Of a stretch of DNA of 64,000 nucleotides, positions 25,197 to 33,788 are shown in pieces (position 1 is the first letter of the stretch; each line of letters opens with the position of its first letter). The stretch comes from Bernardetiaceae bacterium. GTDB lineage: Bacteria; Bacteroidota; Bacteroidia; Cytophagales; Bernardetiaceae. The position numbers were made by a program, and so were the translations under genes. Below the pieces are notes generated by a model. It was not told where the DNA came from, ran no database searches, and saw nothing but the letters and a program-made list of their open reading frames with translations. The stretch lies in NCBI GenBank assembly GCA_020832465.1, contig JAFIER010000004.1, forward strand, positions 1 to 64,000, in the 5' to 3' direction.

Positions 25197-27767
25197 ATGG
25201 CAAAACTAAATCCCCATACCGAAGAGCCACATGCTATAAATCAGGACTTGCTGCGCAAGCTCGAGGAGTTTGAGCAGGAGCAGTTGCGTCAAGATATTGA
25301 ATCTTTTAAAGCTGATGTCGAGGAAAATTACCTCCGACACAAAAAAGAACAGCCTGCATACAGCCACATCAAAAAAGATTTGAACTATAGAATTATGCTA
25401 CACGAGGGCAGCCTCAAAGAGCAATACAAAGCGTTCAAAGAGCGTGCGCGTATATTACAAGAGGCTATTCCTACGCCAGAGGAAGTCAAAACCGCAGATG
25501 ATTTGCGCTATGGTGCGCAGGTTTACCTCAAAGCATTTGCAGAGAGAAAAGCCCGTAGCGGTCCTCACTCACGCGGAGAACCTACTGAAAAAACTTGGGA
25601 AACGGAGCTACAGCGCATCGTTGATCAACAAAAAAATGACTTTGAAACCCTCGTGGGTGAAAAGCTCATGAGCCGTTTAGGTGTGCTAATGCTTGTCATA
25701 GGTATAATATTTTTTATCAACTATGGCGTTGCAGAAGGTTTTATAGGTGCTTTCGGGCAAGTTATGACCGGCTTTATATCAGGGAGTATTGTCTTGATTA
25801 TATCTAATCGAATGCGCCGAAAAGGTTTTCAGACTTTTAGTACGCTGCTGCTACTCGCTGGTATGGGGTTGCTTTATTATACCTCTTTTTTGTTTAATGA
25901 AGTCTATGACGACCTCACTACACTTATTATTTCATTTGGGCTAAATTTAGCCGTAACAGGCGTAATTATCGGTATTTCACTTTATTACAATCGTAGGGAT
26001 ATAGGGCTTTTAGCAATTATTGCGGGTTATATTACGGCTTTTATTGTGTATCGCTATCACCCTGGTAATTATGCCGCATTATTTACTTACTTGCTCATTT
26101 TAGCTGCCATATCACTTGCTATTGCCCATTTTAAGCAATGGATTACGCTTAATACAATTAACTTTTTTGTATCCATACTTATTTTCTTTGGCTGGGTACT
26201 GACGCATTCTATCCGTTCAGCGGAAGATTATCACGATACTGCCTTGCTTTTTGGTTCTTTGTATTATGTTGTATTTTTTACAATGAACGTGCTCTATAGC
26301 CTGCGCAATAGTCTCTCCTTGCTCAACTATTATATGATGCACATCAATACTTTGAGCTATGTCATTACTGTTTTTATTGTATTGCGCCAAACGGATTCAT
26401 TAGCAGATTTTGGCTGGCACGCACTTGCACTCTGCGCTTTCAACTCTTTTTATGCCTATATTTTGTATCGGCAGAGTGAAAGTGATTTGAACTTTTTTTA
26501 TACCGTGTTAAGCTATTCGATCATATTTTTTACGATATCAGCGCCGCTTGTAGCAGGTGTGCAGTATATGAATCTGTTTTTCTTAGCAGAGTCTTTGCTA
26601 CTGCTTTATGTAGGCTTGCGTACTCAAACTTCAGTCATACAAAAAGCAACGATTATTGTCATGGGGCTTGCCCTTATATCCTTGGTTATAGACTGGTATA
26701 TAGTCTATGGCAATGCGCTTACACAGTTTTTTTGGAATGCTGCTACATTTGCCAGTTTTATTACCGTAGTAGGTTTAGTCATAGGATTTATGATGCTACT
26801 CAAGCGGGATAAAGATGAGCCTTTGGGTTTCCTAAACTGTGGCGGATACCGTATTGCGCTTATCGCTACGGCGGGTGTGGTCGTGCTTCTCACTGGTAAT
26901 CTTGAGTTTATGATGCACGAGACAAGCAACTTTAGCAATGAGTACATGCGAAAAATGTTTTTAGGTATGTACAATACTGTATTTATTGTGGGCTTATGGT
27001 TTTTGCTCAAATACTTAAAAATAGATGGTGTAAAGCGCAATGTAAGCTGGGCTGTTGTATTTGTAGCCCTTCTTTATTTCTTTTTGGGGCATCCGAGTGC
27101 AGCGAATTTGAGAGATGAGCATCTTACGATGCAGGGTATGCAGTCTGCACTTCTTGCTGACGAAAATTTACTTTTTGATTTTTTCTTTCATTATATTACC
27201 GTAGGGCTTTGTTCGCTTGGTTTATATTTTGCTGCTAAAGATAATTATAAGGATTTAGGTCCGAATGCCGTAGAGTATGCTGTTATGGTTTATTTAGCAG
27301 CTTCTATTATCACTATATACGGCACTTTTGAAGTCTCACATTGGTATTTACTTGTGAGTTATGACCCTATTGAAAACAATGATATTAGTGTGATATTGCG
27401 CAGTGCGCGCCTTTTAGGCTTTACGTTTTTTTGGGCAGGCTTCTCATCAATGGTTGTTTGGCTGGGCACTCGTTTCAAAATCAAAGAATTGCGCCGCTAT
27501 GGTTTAGTGCTTTTTATCATCACGATTATCAAGTTTTATATTATGGATTTTGGCGAGCTCGAGATTGTCGGCAAGATTATATCTTTCCTTGCTATTGGTT
27601 TGATGCTCGTCGTGATTGGATTCCGTTACAACCGTATCAAAAAAGCGGTTATCGAGAGTGAACTTGCCAAAACATTTGGAAAAATAAAAAATGATGATGC
27701 TTTAAAGGAAAGCAAAAAAAAGCCACCCGAACCGAAAAGTAAATCCGACGATGAGCCAGAGTCATAA
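25197..27767 (+). CDS. DUF2339 large polytopic membrane protein
   Basis: About 856 residues. The first ~155 residues are soluble, charged and partly coiled-coil (LEEFEQEQLRQDIESFKAD). Then come more than twenty hydrophobic spans, starting MSRLGVLMLVIGIIFFINYG, and a short Lys/Pro/Glu-rich tail. The GVLMLVIGIIFF start and the repeated spans match DUF2339, whose role is unknown. The ATG at 25197 is preferred; the frame allows a start at 25134. Its last 17 nt overlap the PDZ protein gene, so the two are probably translated together. Confidence 0.85.
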   Translation: MAKLNPHTEEPHAINQDLLRKLEEFEQEQLRQDIESFKADVEENYLRHKKEQPAYSHIKKDLNYRIMLHEGSLKEQYKAFKERARILQEAIPTPEEVKTADDLRYGAQVYLKAFAERKARSGPHSRGEPTEKTWETELQRIVDQQKNDFETLVGEKLMSRLGVLMLVIGIIFFINYGVAEGFIGAFGQVMTGFISGSIVLIISNRMRRKGFQTFSTLLLLAGMGLLYYTSFLFNEVYDDLTTLIISFGLNLAVTGVIIGISLYYNRRDIGLLAIIAGYITAFIVYRYHPGNYAALFTYLLILAAISLAIAHFKQWITLNTINFFVSILIFFGWVLTHSIRSAEDYHDTALLFGSLYYVVFFTMNVLYSLRNSLSLLNYYMMHINTLSYVITVFIVLRQTDSLADFGWHALALCAFNSFYAYILYRQSESDLNFFYTVLSYSIIFFTISAPLVAGVQYMNLFFLAESLLLLYVGLRTQTSVIQKATIIVMGLALISLVIDWYIVYGNALTQFFWNAATFASFITVVGLVIGFMMLLKRDKDEPLGFLNCGGYRIALIATAGVVVLLTGNLEFMMHETSNFSNEYMRKMFLGMYNTVFIVGLWFLLKYLKIDGVKRNVSWAVVFVALLYFFLGHPSAANLRDEHLTMQGMQSALLADENLLFDFFFHYITVGLCSLGLYFAAKDNYKDLGPNAVEYAVMVYLAASIITIYGTFEVSHWYLLVSYDPIENNDISVILRSARLLGFTFFWAGFSSMVVWLGTRFKIKELRRYGLVLFIITIIKFYIMDFGELEIVGKIISFLAIGLMLVVIGFRYNRIKKAVIESELAKTFGKIKNDDALKESKKKPPEPKSKSDDEPES

Positions 27768-28662
27768 GTCCTACTACCTATGGGGGGCTATAATCGGATT
27801 TTGGATATGTAGCCTGACGGCTTGGCAAGCTACAGCGCAAACACTGCCACGCAGAGCGCATTTGGGTGCGCAAATCGGTACGCTTACGCCAGCTATCAAG
27901 CGGGCGTATCGCCTGCCTGATAGTTTGAAGGGGATTATTTTCTATAAAATATTCCCCGCTATGGCTGCTGACCAAGCCAATTTGCAACCCCAAGATATTG
28001 TGCGCACTATCAATAACCAAAAAGTAAGCGAAGCCGCAGAGCTTGTTCGGGCAGTAGCGCAAGCTAAGGGGGGCGATAGTTTGCGCTTCGAAGTGTTACG
28101 CAAAGATAGTACATTCGTACAAAATATTGTTTTAGGATTCTATCCGAGAGAGTATAATTTGTTTTTCGAAACTTTTTATACCTCTGTGTGTAATGCGCAG
28201 GGAGATACGCTTTCGCTTATTTATACCAAACCTAACAGCGATAATGCCGTACCGCTCGCTTTGCTACTACCGAAGGATAAGTCTATTTCGGTAGAATATC
28301 CTTTTTTACCAAGGGAGGGTTTGTATCGCTATGTCGAGACCTTAAGCCGCCAGGGCATAGCCACATTGCGCATCGAGCAGAGAGGCTGTGGTGATGACAG
28401 AAGAAGCCCTGATAGTTGCCAAACAGCACTTATTACAGACTGGCAAGCATCGCTAAGTACGTTCAAACGTTATGCTTTTATAGATACTAAAAAAGTATTT
28501 TTGCTCGATGAAGCCGAGAATAATGATGCCTATTTTTTATATCAAAACCTCGATTTTGTCTTTGCTGGATTTATAAGCAGTAGTAAAGTAGGAAATCCAC
28601 ACTTGCATTATGACCCTGAAAAAAAAGACTTTTTATTTGAGGTGGTTGAGTCTATAAAGTAG
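27751..28662 (+). CDS. Exported PDZ protein with a degenerate alpha/beta-hydrolase domain
   Basis: Signal peptide (cut near ATAQT), PDZ domain about 30-130 (HLGAQIGTL, DIVRTINNQKVSEAAELVRAV), then an alpha/beta-hydrolase-like region: LALLLPKDK, GLYRYVETLSRQGIATLRIEQRGCG (compare LARQGIAVLRYDDRGVG in active relatives). Where the nucleophile elbow GHSEGG should stand, the sequence reads LLDEAENN, and it ends early. It is therefore probably a non-enzymatic binding or scaffold protein. It overlaps the DUF2339 gene by 17 nt, hinting at a joint envelope function. Confidence 0.72.
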   Translation: MSQSHKSYYLWGAIIGFWICSLTAWQATAQTLPRRAHLGAQIGTLTPAIKRAYRLPDSLKGIIFYKIFPAMAADQANLQPQDIVRTINNQKVSEAAELVRAVAQAKGGDSLRFEVLRKDSTFVQNIVLGFYPREYNLFFETFYTSVCNAQGDTLSLIYTKPNSDNAVPLALLLPKDKSISVEYPFLPREGLYRYVETLSRQGIATLRIEQRGCGDDRRSPDSCQTALITDWQASLSTFKRYAFIDTKKVFLLDEAENNDAYFLYQNLDFVFAGFISSSKVGNPHLHYDPEKKDFLFEVVESIK

Positions 28663-28734
28663 CAAACTCGCTGGCACAAGTTGCAAAAACAAAACAAAAA
28701 ACTTAAATTTACATTTTGTATGTTAAACGCAGGT

Positions 28735-28802
28735 TGCTATACATTTTTTCATAGTCTGGAGTTTGCAAACCTCACGCTATGGAAAAATAGACTTAGAACT
28801 AA
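28735..28802. repeat. Degenerate palindrome C
   Basis: CATTTTTTCATAGTCTGGAGTTTG and a complementary arm with several mismatches, then the linker GACTTAGAACTAAC. It adjoins the element 2 copy at 28818. Confidence 0.55.
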
Positions 28803-28817
28803 CATGGCTCAAAAAAC

Positions 28818-28999
28818 GGGTGTACGACAATTTTGCTAAATTATCTTAGAAATAATATTTCTGTCAGAAATGTTATTTCTAAAAATTTGACATCTAATAT
28901 CTTTACTGCCCGTAGTACGAAGCTGAATATTCGGGCTACAGCTTTAAAAACTGTTAGTTCTGAAATTGTCTAAGTTTATTTACCAACTTGATGTACACC
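28818..28999. repeat. Element 2 copy, long form, reverse orientation
   Basis: It starts GGGTGTACGACAA and ends TTGATGTACACC. Hairpin A is at 28848-28880, then GACATCTAATATCTTTACTGC and a half hairpin B (ACTGTTAGTTCTGAAAT). The middle matches the copy at 16358-16540 in reverse. Together with 28735-28802 it fills the 450-bp gap before hemL. Confidence 0.72.
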
Positions 29000-29114
29000 T
29001 CATCAAACATTATCATGTTTATCAAGTGTTTAATTGCTTATTATAGCCGCAAAAGGGTAATAAAACTAAAGCAAAAGGCGTGATGCCATAATTACATCAT
29101 TTTTAAGTCAAATT

Positions 29115-30407
29115 ATGCCAAAAGAATACATCAATAGCGAAACTTTATTTGAGCAAGCTCAAAAAACTATTCCGGGTGGGGTAAACTCACCTGTGCGTGC
29201 TTTTAAAGCTGTAGGCGGAACGCCTATTTTTATTAAGGCTGCCGAAGGTGCTTATATTTACGATGAAGACGATAACCAGTATATCGAGCTTATCAACTCT
29301 TGGGGTCCCATGATTCTTGGGCATGCCAATCCTTATGTATTGCAAGCCGTGGAGCAGGCGGTCAAGAACTCTCTCTCTTTTGGCGCGCCAACTATTAGAG
29401 AAATTATTATCGCCGAGCTTATCGTAGATATGGTGCCCTCGATAGAAAAAGTTCGTATGGTAAACTCTGGTACGGAAGCTACTATGTCGGCAGTGCGTGT
29501 AGCGCGTGGATTTACAGGGCGTGAGAAAATTATTAAATTTGAAGGTTGCTACCACGGGCATGGCGATTCTTTTTTGATTGCTGCTGGAAGTGGTGCCGTT
29601 ACTATGGGGCAGCCTAATAGCCCTGGAGTAACCAAAGGTACGGCAAAAGATACCCTTACTGCACCTTATAACGATTTACAAGCTGTAGAGGACTTAATTA
29701 CAGCCAACCCCGATAGCATTGCTGCTATGATTATCGAACCCGTAGCGGGAAATATGGGCTGCGTCGTACCTAAGGAAGGCTATTTAGAAGGATTGCGTGC
29801 CCTTTGCGATAAGCACGGTATTGTACTTATTTTTGATGAAGTCATGACAGGCTTTAGGCTCGCCCCTGGCGGTGCACAAGAGCGGCTTGGGGTCATACCT
29901 GATATGACTACATTAGGTAAAATTATTGGTGGAGGAATGCCGGTCGGTGCTTATGGTGGAAAGGCTGAAATTATGGATTGTGTATCCCCACAGGGGCCAG
30001 TTTATCAAGCAGGTACGCTCTCTGGCAACCCCGTAGCTATGGCCGCTGGATTGGCTATGCTCAAGCAATTGCACGAACACCCAGAGGTGTATAAGCAGCT
30101 CGATTTGATTACAGGGCGTATCGTAGAGGGTTTGAAAGAAAATCTCAAAAAACTCTCACTCAATTATACGATAAATCATATCGGCTCGATGTTTACCCTC
30201 TTCTTTACGGATAAGCCCGTATATGATTTCGCCTCCGCACAGCAGTCTGATACAGCTATGTTTGGGCGTTATTTTCATAAAATGCTGGATAATGGTGTGT
30301 ATCTCGGACCCTCACAATTCGAGAGTCTGTTTGTCTCAACGGCTATTAGTACGCAAGATATTGATAAGCTCAATCGTGCAAGCTACGATGCGCTTTCATC
30401 GTTGTAA
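29115..30407 (+). CDS. hemL: Glutamate-1-semialdehyde 2,1-aminomutase
   Basis: PLP enzyme forming 5-aminolevulinate in the C5 route of tetrapyrrole synthesis. The start ([25 protein letters not shown]) is diagnostic. FDEVMTGFR binds the cofactor ring and the PLP lysine is in [18 protein letters not shown] (about residue 269). Length 430 is standard. No other hem gene is adjacent. The cell can therefore make heme as well as import it through the hmu locus. Confidence 0.97.
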   Translation: MPKEYINSETLFEQAQKTIPGGVNSPVRAFKAVGGTPIFIKAAEGAYIYDEDDNQYIELINSWGPMILGHANPYVLQAVEQAVKNSLSFGAPTIREIIIAELIVDMVPSIEKVRMVNSGTEATMSAVRVARGFTGREKIIKFEGCYHGHGDSFLIAAGSGAVTMGQPNSPGVTKGTAKDTLTAPYNDLQAVEDLITANPDSIAAMIIEPVAGNMGCVVPKEGYLEGLRALCDKHGIVLIFDEVMTGFRLAPGGAQERLGVIPDMTTLGKIIGGGMPVGAYGGKAEIMDCVSPQGPVYQAGTLSGNPVAMAAGLAMLKQLHEHPEVYKQLDLITGRIVEGLKENLKKLSLNYTINHIGSMFTLFFTDKPVYDFASAQQSDTAMFGRYFHKMLDNGVYLGPSQFESLFVSTAISTQDIDKLNRASYDALSSL

Positions 30408-30436
30408 ATCATAGCATGAAGTAATGAAAATCAAGC

Positions 30437-30535
30437 CACTATACATTTTTGCATAGCGTGGGGTTTGCAAACCCCACGCTATGCAAAAATGGGCTTAGAA
30501 ATAACATTTCTTTGAGAAATGTTATTTCTGGCTTT
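30437..30535. repeat. Element 1 copy with perfect palindrome C and perfect hairpin A
   Basis: Palindrome C at 30444-30491 is 48 bp, perfect and loop-free, with arms CATTTTTGCATAGCGTGGGG and centre GTTTGCAAAC. After the overlapping linker GGGCTTAG comes hairpin A (30497-30529), also perfect. It lies right after hemL. Confidence 0.85.
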
Positions 30536-30609
30536 TCATCAAAGTTTATTTTGTATTAAGTTATTTCAACAAAAAAATACAACTTCAAACGTCCTAACTT
30601 ATCTTTTTT

Positions 30610-31590
30610 ATGCTTACCGACCACTGGATTATTGCTCAATTATTAGCCGAGACCTGCGCCTTTGTACTGCTTACAGTGGCACTTTTTAGAGCGCAATTTA
30701 TTATGCGGTATTGGAATCCGGCTAAGCCTGATGAGTTGCAACTAAACTTAGAGCGCGGCAGTTATTTAGTGGCATTGCTTGTGCAAGTCGTTTTATTTTT
30801 CTCGATGATATCTTTGGTGCTTTTTATCATTACAGTCAATCACCACCTGCCCCCCGTGATTGAGGGTGCGATGTGCGCCACAGGTACGCTCGCTGCCAAT
30901 AGCTACGGATATCCTTTGCTTTATCTCAAAATTTTTTCTGTATTTGTGTATGCTATGTTTTTGTTTTTACAAAAACTCGACAGCCGCTCACCCCTTACCC
31001 CTCTTACCCCCCGTAAATATTTTTGGGTTTTCCCTGCTTGGCTTTTTTCTTTGGGCAATATAGGGCTTCTTTATCTTTATTTTACGCATATTTCGCCCGA
31101 TGTCATTACTACTTGCTGTGCTGTACGTTCATTCTCGAGCGGTGGTGTAGCGTTGCAGGACACTTTTCTCGATGTAGGCGTACAGACCCGTGCGATTATT
31201 ATCTTCGTAAATAGCTTTTTTCTTTTGGCTTTTTGGCTTATATTTTTGAAAAAACGCCTTTTCCCACAGCTTGTTTTGTCTGTATTTTATGTTATTTCGG
31301 CGGTTTATGCTCTGAAATATTTTTTTGTAAAATACATATACGGACTTCCTTCGCATGATTGCCTATTCGATTTGTTTTTTGTGCGTTACTATAGCATTGG
31401 CTATTTGCTTTTTGCAAGCTATTACGGTTTGTTGCTCTCTTTGCTTTATGGCTGGCTTTTGCGGAGTTATGCGTCGGTTTTAGGTATTGAATCTAAAGCA
31501 TTAGGCGCACGTTATTTTGCTTTGTTTTGTCTTTTAGTTTCTTTTCTTATTCCCGTAGCTTATTGGTACTTTTGGGAGGGTACTTTGTAA
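30610..31590 (+). CDS. Unrecognised polytopic membrane protein with conserved-looking Cys motifs
   Basis: 326 residues with about eight hydrophobic spans. Between spans are GAMCATGTLAANSYGYPLLY, DVITTCCAVRSF and LPSHDCLFDLFF, the last two on loops that could face the same side. The Cys clusters and the HDC string suggest thiol chemistry or metal/heme binding. I do not recognise a characterised family; similar MCxxG/TCC/HxC membrane proteins of unknown role exist in other bacteria as far as I recall. It is monocistronic, after an element 1 copy. Confidence 0.7.
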   Translation: MLTDHWIIAQLLAETCAFVLLTVALFRAQFIMRYWNPAKPDELQLNLERGSYLVALLVQVVLFFSMISLVLFIITVNHHLPPVIEGAMCATGTLAANSYGYPLLYLKIFSVFVYAMFLFLQKLDSRSPLTPLTPRKYFWVFPAWLFSLGNIGLLYLYFTHISPDVITTCCAVRSFSSGGVALQDTFLDVGVQTRAIIIFVNSFFLLAFWLIFLKKRLFPQLVLSVFYVISAVYALKYFFVKYIYGLPSHDCLFDLFFVRYYSIGYLLFASYYGLLLSLLYGWLLRSYASVLGIESKALGARYFALFCLLVSFLIPVAYWYFWEGTL

Positions 31591-31686
31591 GATGTTCAAA
31601 TTTGAAAAGAAGCGCGAAAGTATAGCTGGTTTTAGCCTTGAAAGGTTATTGCTGACAGGAAAATGTCTGGTAGTATGTGATGCCAC

Positions 31687-32769
31687 TTATATGGGCAGGA
31701 GCAAATCCACTAACCTTTCTGTGGCTTCACGTGAATGTGCGGGGAAATTGGCGATACGAATTTGCGTACTTTTAGCTTCCCCATATCCACTACCAATGAG
31801 TAGCCCTTGTGCTTTCAATTTTTCTATATAATCTTGCGCTTTGCCTTCGAGGACATCAGCGACAATAACGGTTTTGGAGCGAAATTTTGCTTCTGCTACT
31901 GCGGGTTTAAATTTTTTATCCTGCTCAAGGTGGTGGTAAAGCAAAGTTGCTTTATAGTCAGTTTCCCTTCTCAATACATCAATACCTCTGACTAACATAT
32001 CGTTACAAACACCGCCGAGCAGATAAATACCCATTACATTAGGCGTTTCGGGCGTTTGAAATTTTTTAGCTTTGCTCATAAGCGAGGGTAGGCTGTGATA
32101 CGTGCCAATAGATTTGCCCTGGGCGAGTTTGGCTTCTGCCTTAGCCAAGCAGCGGTCATTAAAAATCCATATTCCTAAGCCTGCGGGCATGCCAAATCCT
32201 TTTTGTACGGAAAAATATACTGTATCTATGTGCTCAAAAGGAATATGGGCATAAGGCAATCCAGAAACAGCATCGAGTGCAATGAGCATATCTGGGTGCT
32301 TTTGGCGTAAAGCGGCTAATCCTTCAAATGGCTGGCTTACGCCCGTTGAAGTTTCGTTTTGCGTAAGCGCAAGCAACTCTGTTCCTAATGGTACTTCTAC
32401 TTCACGCAAGTCAAAACCTTTGCCTGAGGGGAGCTTTTGTGCTTCAGCATCGAGTTGCAAATCAAGTGCAAAATCATAAAATTTTTCTGAAAAAGCACCA
32501 TTTACTAAATGATAGGACTTATGCACTACGCAATTTTGTAAAATTCTTTCCCATATTTCATTTGCTGATGAAGTAAATACAATATGAAAAGAATCAGGCA
32601 CTGCGAGTAGTTCACGCAAAAGTACACTGCTCTCTTTGTATATATTTTCAAAAGCACTACTGCGATGCGATACAGACCCTACGCCTTCGCGTAAAGCACG
32701 GCGAAGATGCTCGGCTACTGTAAAATAAAGTTCGGAAGGACCAGGAGTGAAATGTAATAGTTGTTGCAT
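31687..32769 (-). CDS. serC: Phosphoserine aminotransferase-like class V aminotransferase
   Basis: PLP enzyme of the SerC group (3-phosphohydroxypyruvate to phosphoserine in serine synthesis). The start LLHFTPGPSELYFTV is typical; SHRSSAFENIYKES follows and the PLP lysine is in YFSVQKGFGMPAGLGIWI. Length 360 matches SerC. It belongs to the subgroup used by Cytophagia-type bacteria. serA is not adjacent. A related class V aminotransferase is less likely. Confidence 0.88.
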   Translation of the reverse strand: MQQLLHFTPGPSELYFTVAEHLRRALREGVGSVSHRSSAFENIYKESSVLLRELLAVPDSFHIVFTSSANEIWERILQNCVVHKSYHLVNGAFSEKFYDFALDLQLDAEAQKLPSGKGFDLREVEVPLGTELLALTQNETSTGVSQPFEGLAALRQKHPDMLIALDAVSGLPYAHIPFEHIDTVYFSVQKGFGMPAGLGIWIFNDRCLAKAEAKLAQGKSIGTYHSLPSLMSKAKKFQTPETPNVMGIYLLGGVCNDMLVRGIDVLRRETDYKATLLYHHLEQDKKFKPAVAEAKFRSKTVIVADVLEGKAQDYIEKLKAQGLLIGSGYGEAKSTQIRIANFPAHSREATERLVDLLLPI

Positions 32770-33204
32770 ATATATGATAATAGTCTAATATTTTGATATT
32801 TTGATGTAAGAATAACAGCAGTAAGCACCTCAATACAATTTAGTTTTAGCAAGCCTACAAAATGCTATGATTTTAGGGTTTTATTCGGTAAAACGAAAAT
32901 AATCAAGCTAAAAAAGTCCTTACACTTGCATTTTTACAAAAAAATTGCGATAATTGCAGTGCCTTACATATATTTTTGTTTTTCAAAGACAATGATAGAT
33001 TATATGTAAGTAGCGAGAAGGATAGATTTTGATTTTTGTTTTCGAGAGCAATACCCGTAGATGTATCATTTACGGGTATTTTGTTGTATAGTTTTTTACC
33101 CATAACAAAACAAGATGTAAAACAGCCTTCCTTGCATTTAGGTTTAAATTTTTTGAGAAATATTACTTCTCTTTTGATTTTTTTGTTCAAATAATTATTG
33201 CTGT
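32770..33204. other. Intergenic region with a perfect 10-bp hairpin
   Basis: Divergent gap between serC and the acetyltransferase gene. AATACCCGTA (33050-33059) and TACGGGTATT (33071-33080) form a hairpin with an 11-nt loop, about 125 bp before the acetyltransferase ATG. It is unlike the repeat families. A 95-codon open frame over it on the minus strand looks non-coding. I see no known riboswitch. Confidence 0.5.
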
Positions 33205-33663
33205 ATGATGTACACTATCCGAAAAGCACGCAAAGAAGACGTACCTGTTATATTTTCGCTTATCGAGGCTTTGGCAGTGTTTGAAAAAGCACCCCACGAA
33301 GTTGATAACACTGCCGAGCAGTTAGCACTTGATGCCTTTGGCGATACGCCTCACTGCCGCATTTGGGTAGCCGAGAGCCATGAAGGAGAGATCATTGCTA
33401 TGGCACTTTGCTATACACGTTACTCTACTTGGAAAGGTGCTTGCTTATACTTAGAAGATTTGTACGTCTTGCCTGAGTGGCGCAATCGCGGTATTGCTAA
33501 AGCCTTTTTCAAACTGCTCATTGAGGTGGCTAAAAGCGAGCACATGGCTATGATGGTATGGCAAGTGCTCGATTGGAACGAACCAGCTATAGCATTTTAC
33601 AAAAAAATAGGCGCGGAGCTCGATGGCGAATGGATAAACTGCCGTTTAAAGCTCAACGCATAA
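33205..33663 (+). CDS. GNAT N-acetyltransferase, diamine acetyltransferase-like
   Basis: 152-residue GNAT domain. The start TIRKARKEDVPVIFSLIEAL, the strand CLYLEDLYVLPEWRNRGIAKAF (acetyl-CoA loop RNRGIA) and QVLDWNEPAIAFYKKIGAELDGEW match the spermidine/spermine acetyltransferase-like subgroup. The substrate may be a polyamine or another small amine. A second ATG immediately follows the first. The transcript likely ends at the hairpin at 33720. Confidence 0.9.
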   Translation: MMYTIRKARKEDVPVIFSLIEALAVFEKAPHEVDNTAEQLALDAFGDTPHCRIWVAESHEGEIIAMALCYTRYSTWKGACLYLEDLYVLPEWRNRGIAKAFFKLLIEVAKSEHMAMMVWQVLDWNEPAIAFYKKIGAELDGEWINCRLKLNA

Positions 33664-33719
33664 TAATAAATCATCATTGATATAACTTAATGATAGGGTG
33701 GGTAAGTATGCCTATGTAT

Positions 33720-33753
33720 GTGCCTTCACAGGCTCAAATGGCTGTGAAGGCAC
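33720..33753. terminator. Terminator hairpin between convergent genes
   Basis: GTGCCTTCACAG and CTGTGAAGGCAC form a perfect 12-bp stem with a 10-nt loop, followed on the plus strand by TTAAAGTTTT. It lies between the acetyltransferase and the YwqK gene ends. Confidence 0.7.
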
Positions 33754-33788
33754 TTAAAGTTTTGCCAAGTGGGGCGGGCTTATCGCAC

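Noticed and set aside
32903-33190. 95-codon minus-strand frame upstream of the acetyltransferase
   Set aside because: Low-complexity Lys/Asn/Ser/Leu composition typical of AT-rich non-coding DNA, and it runs through a perfect hairpin.
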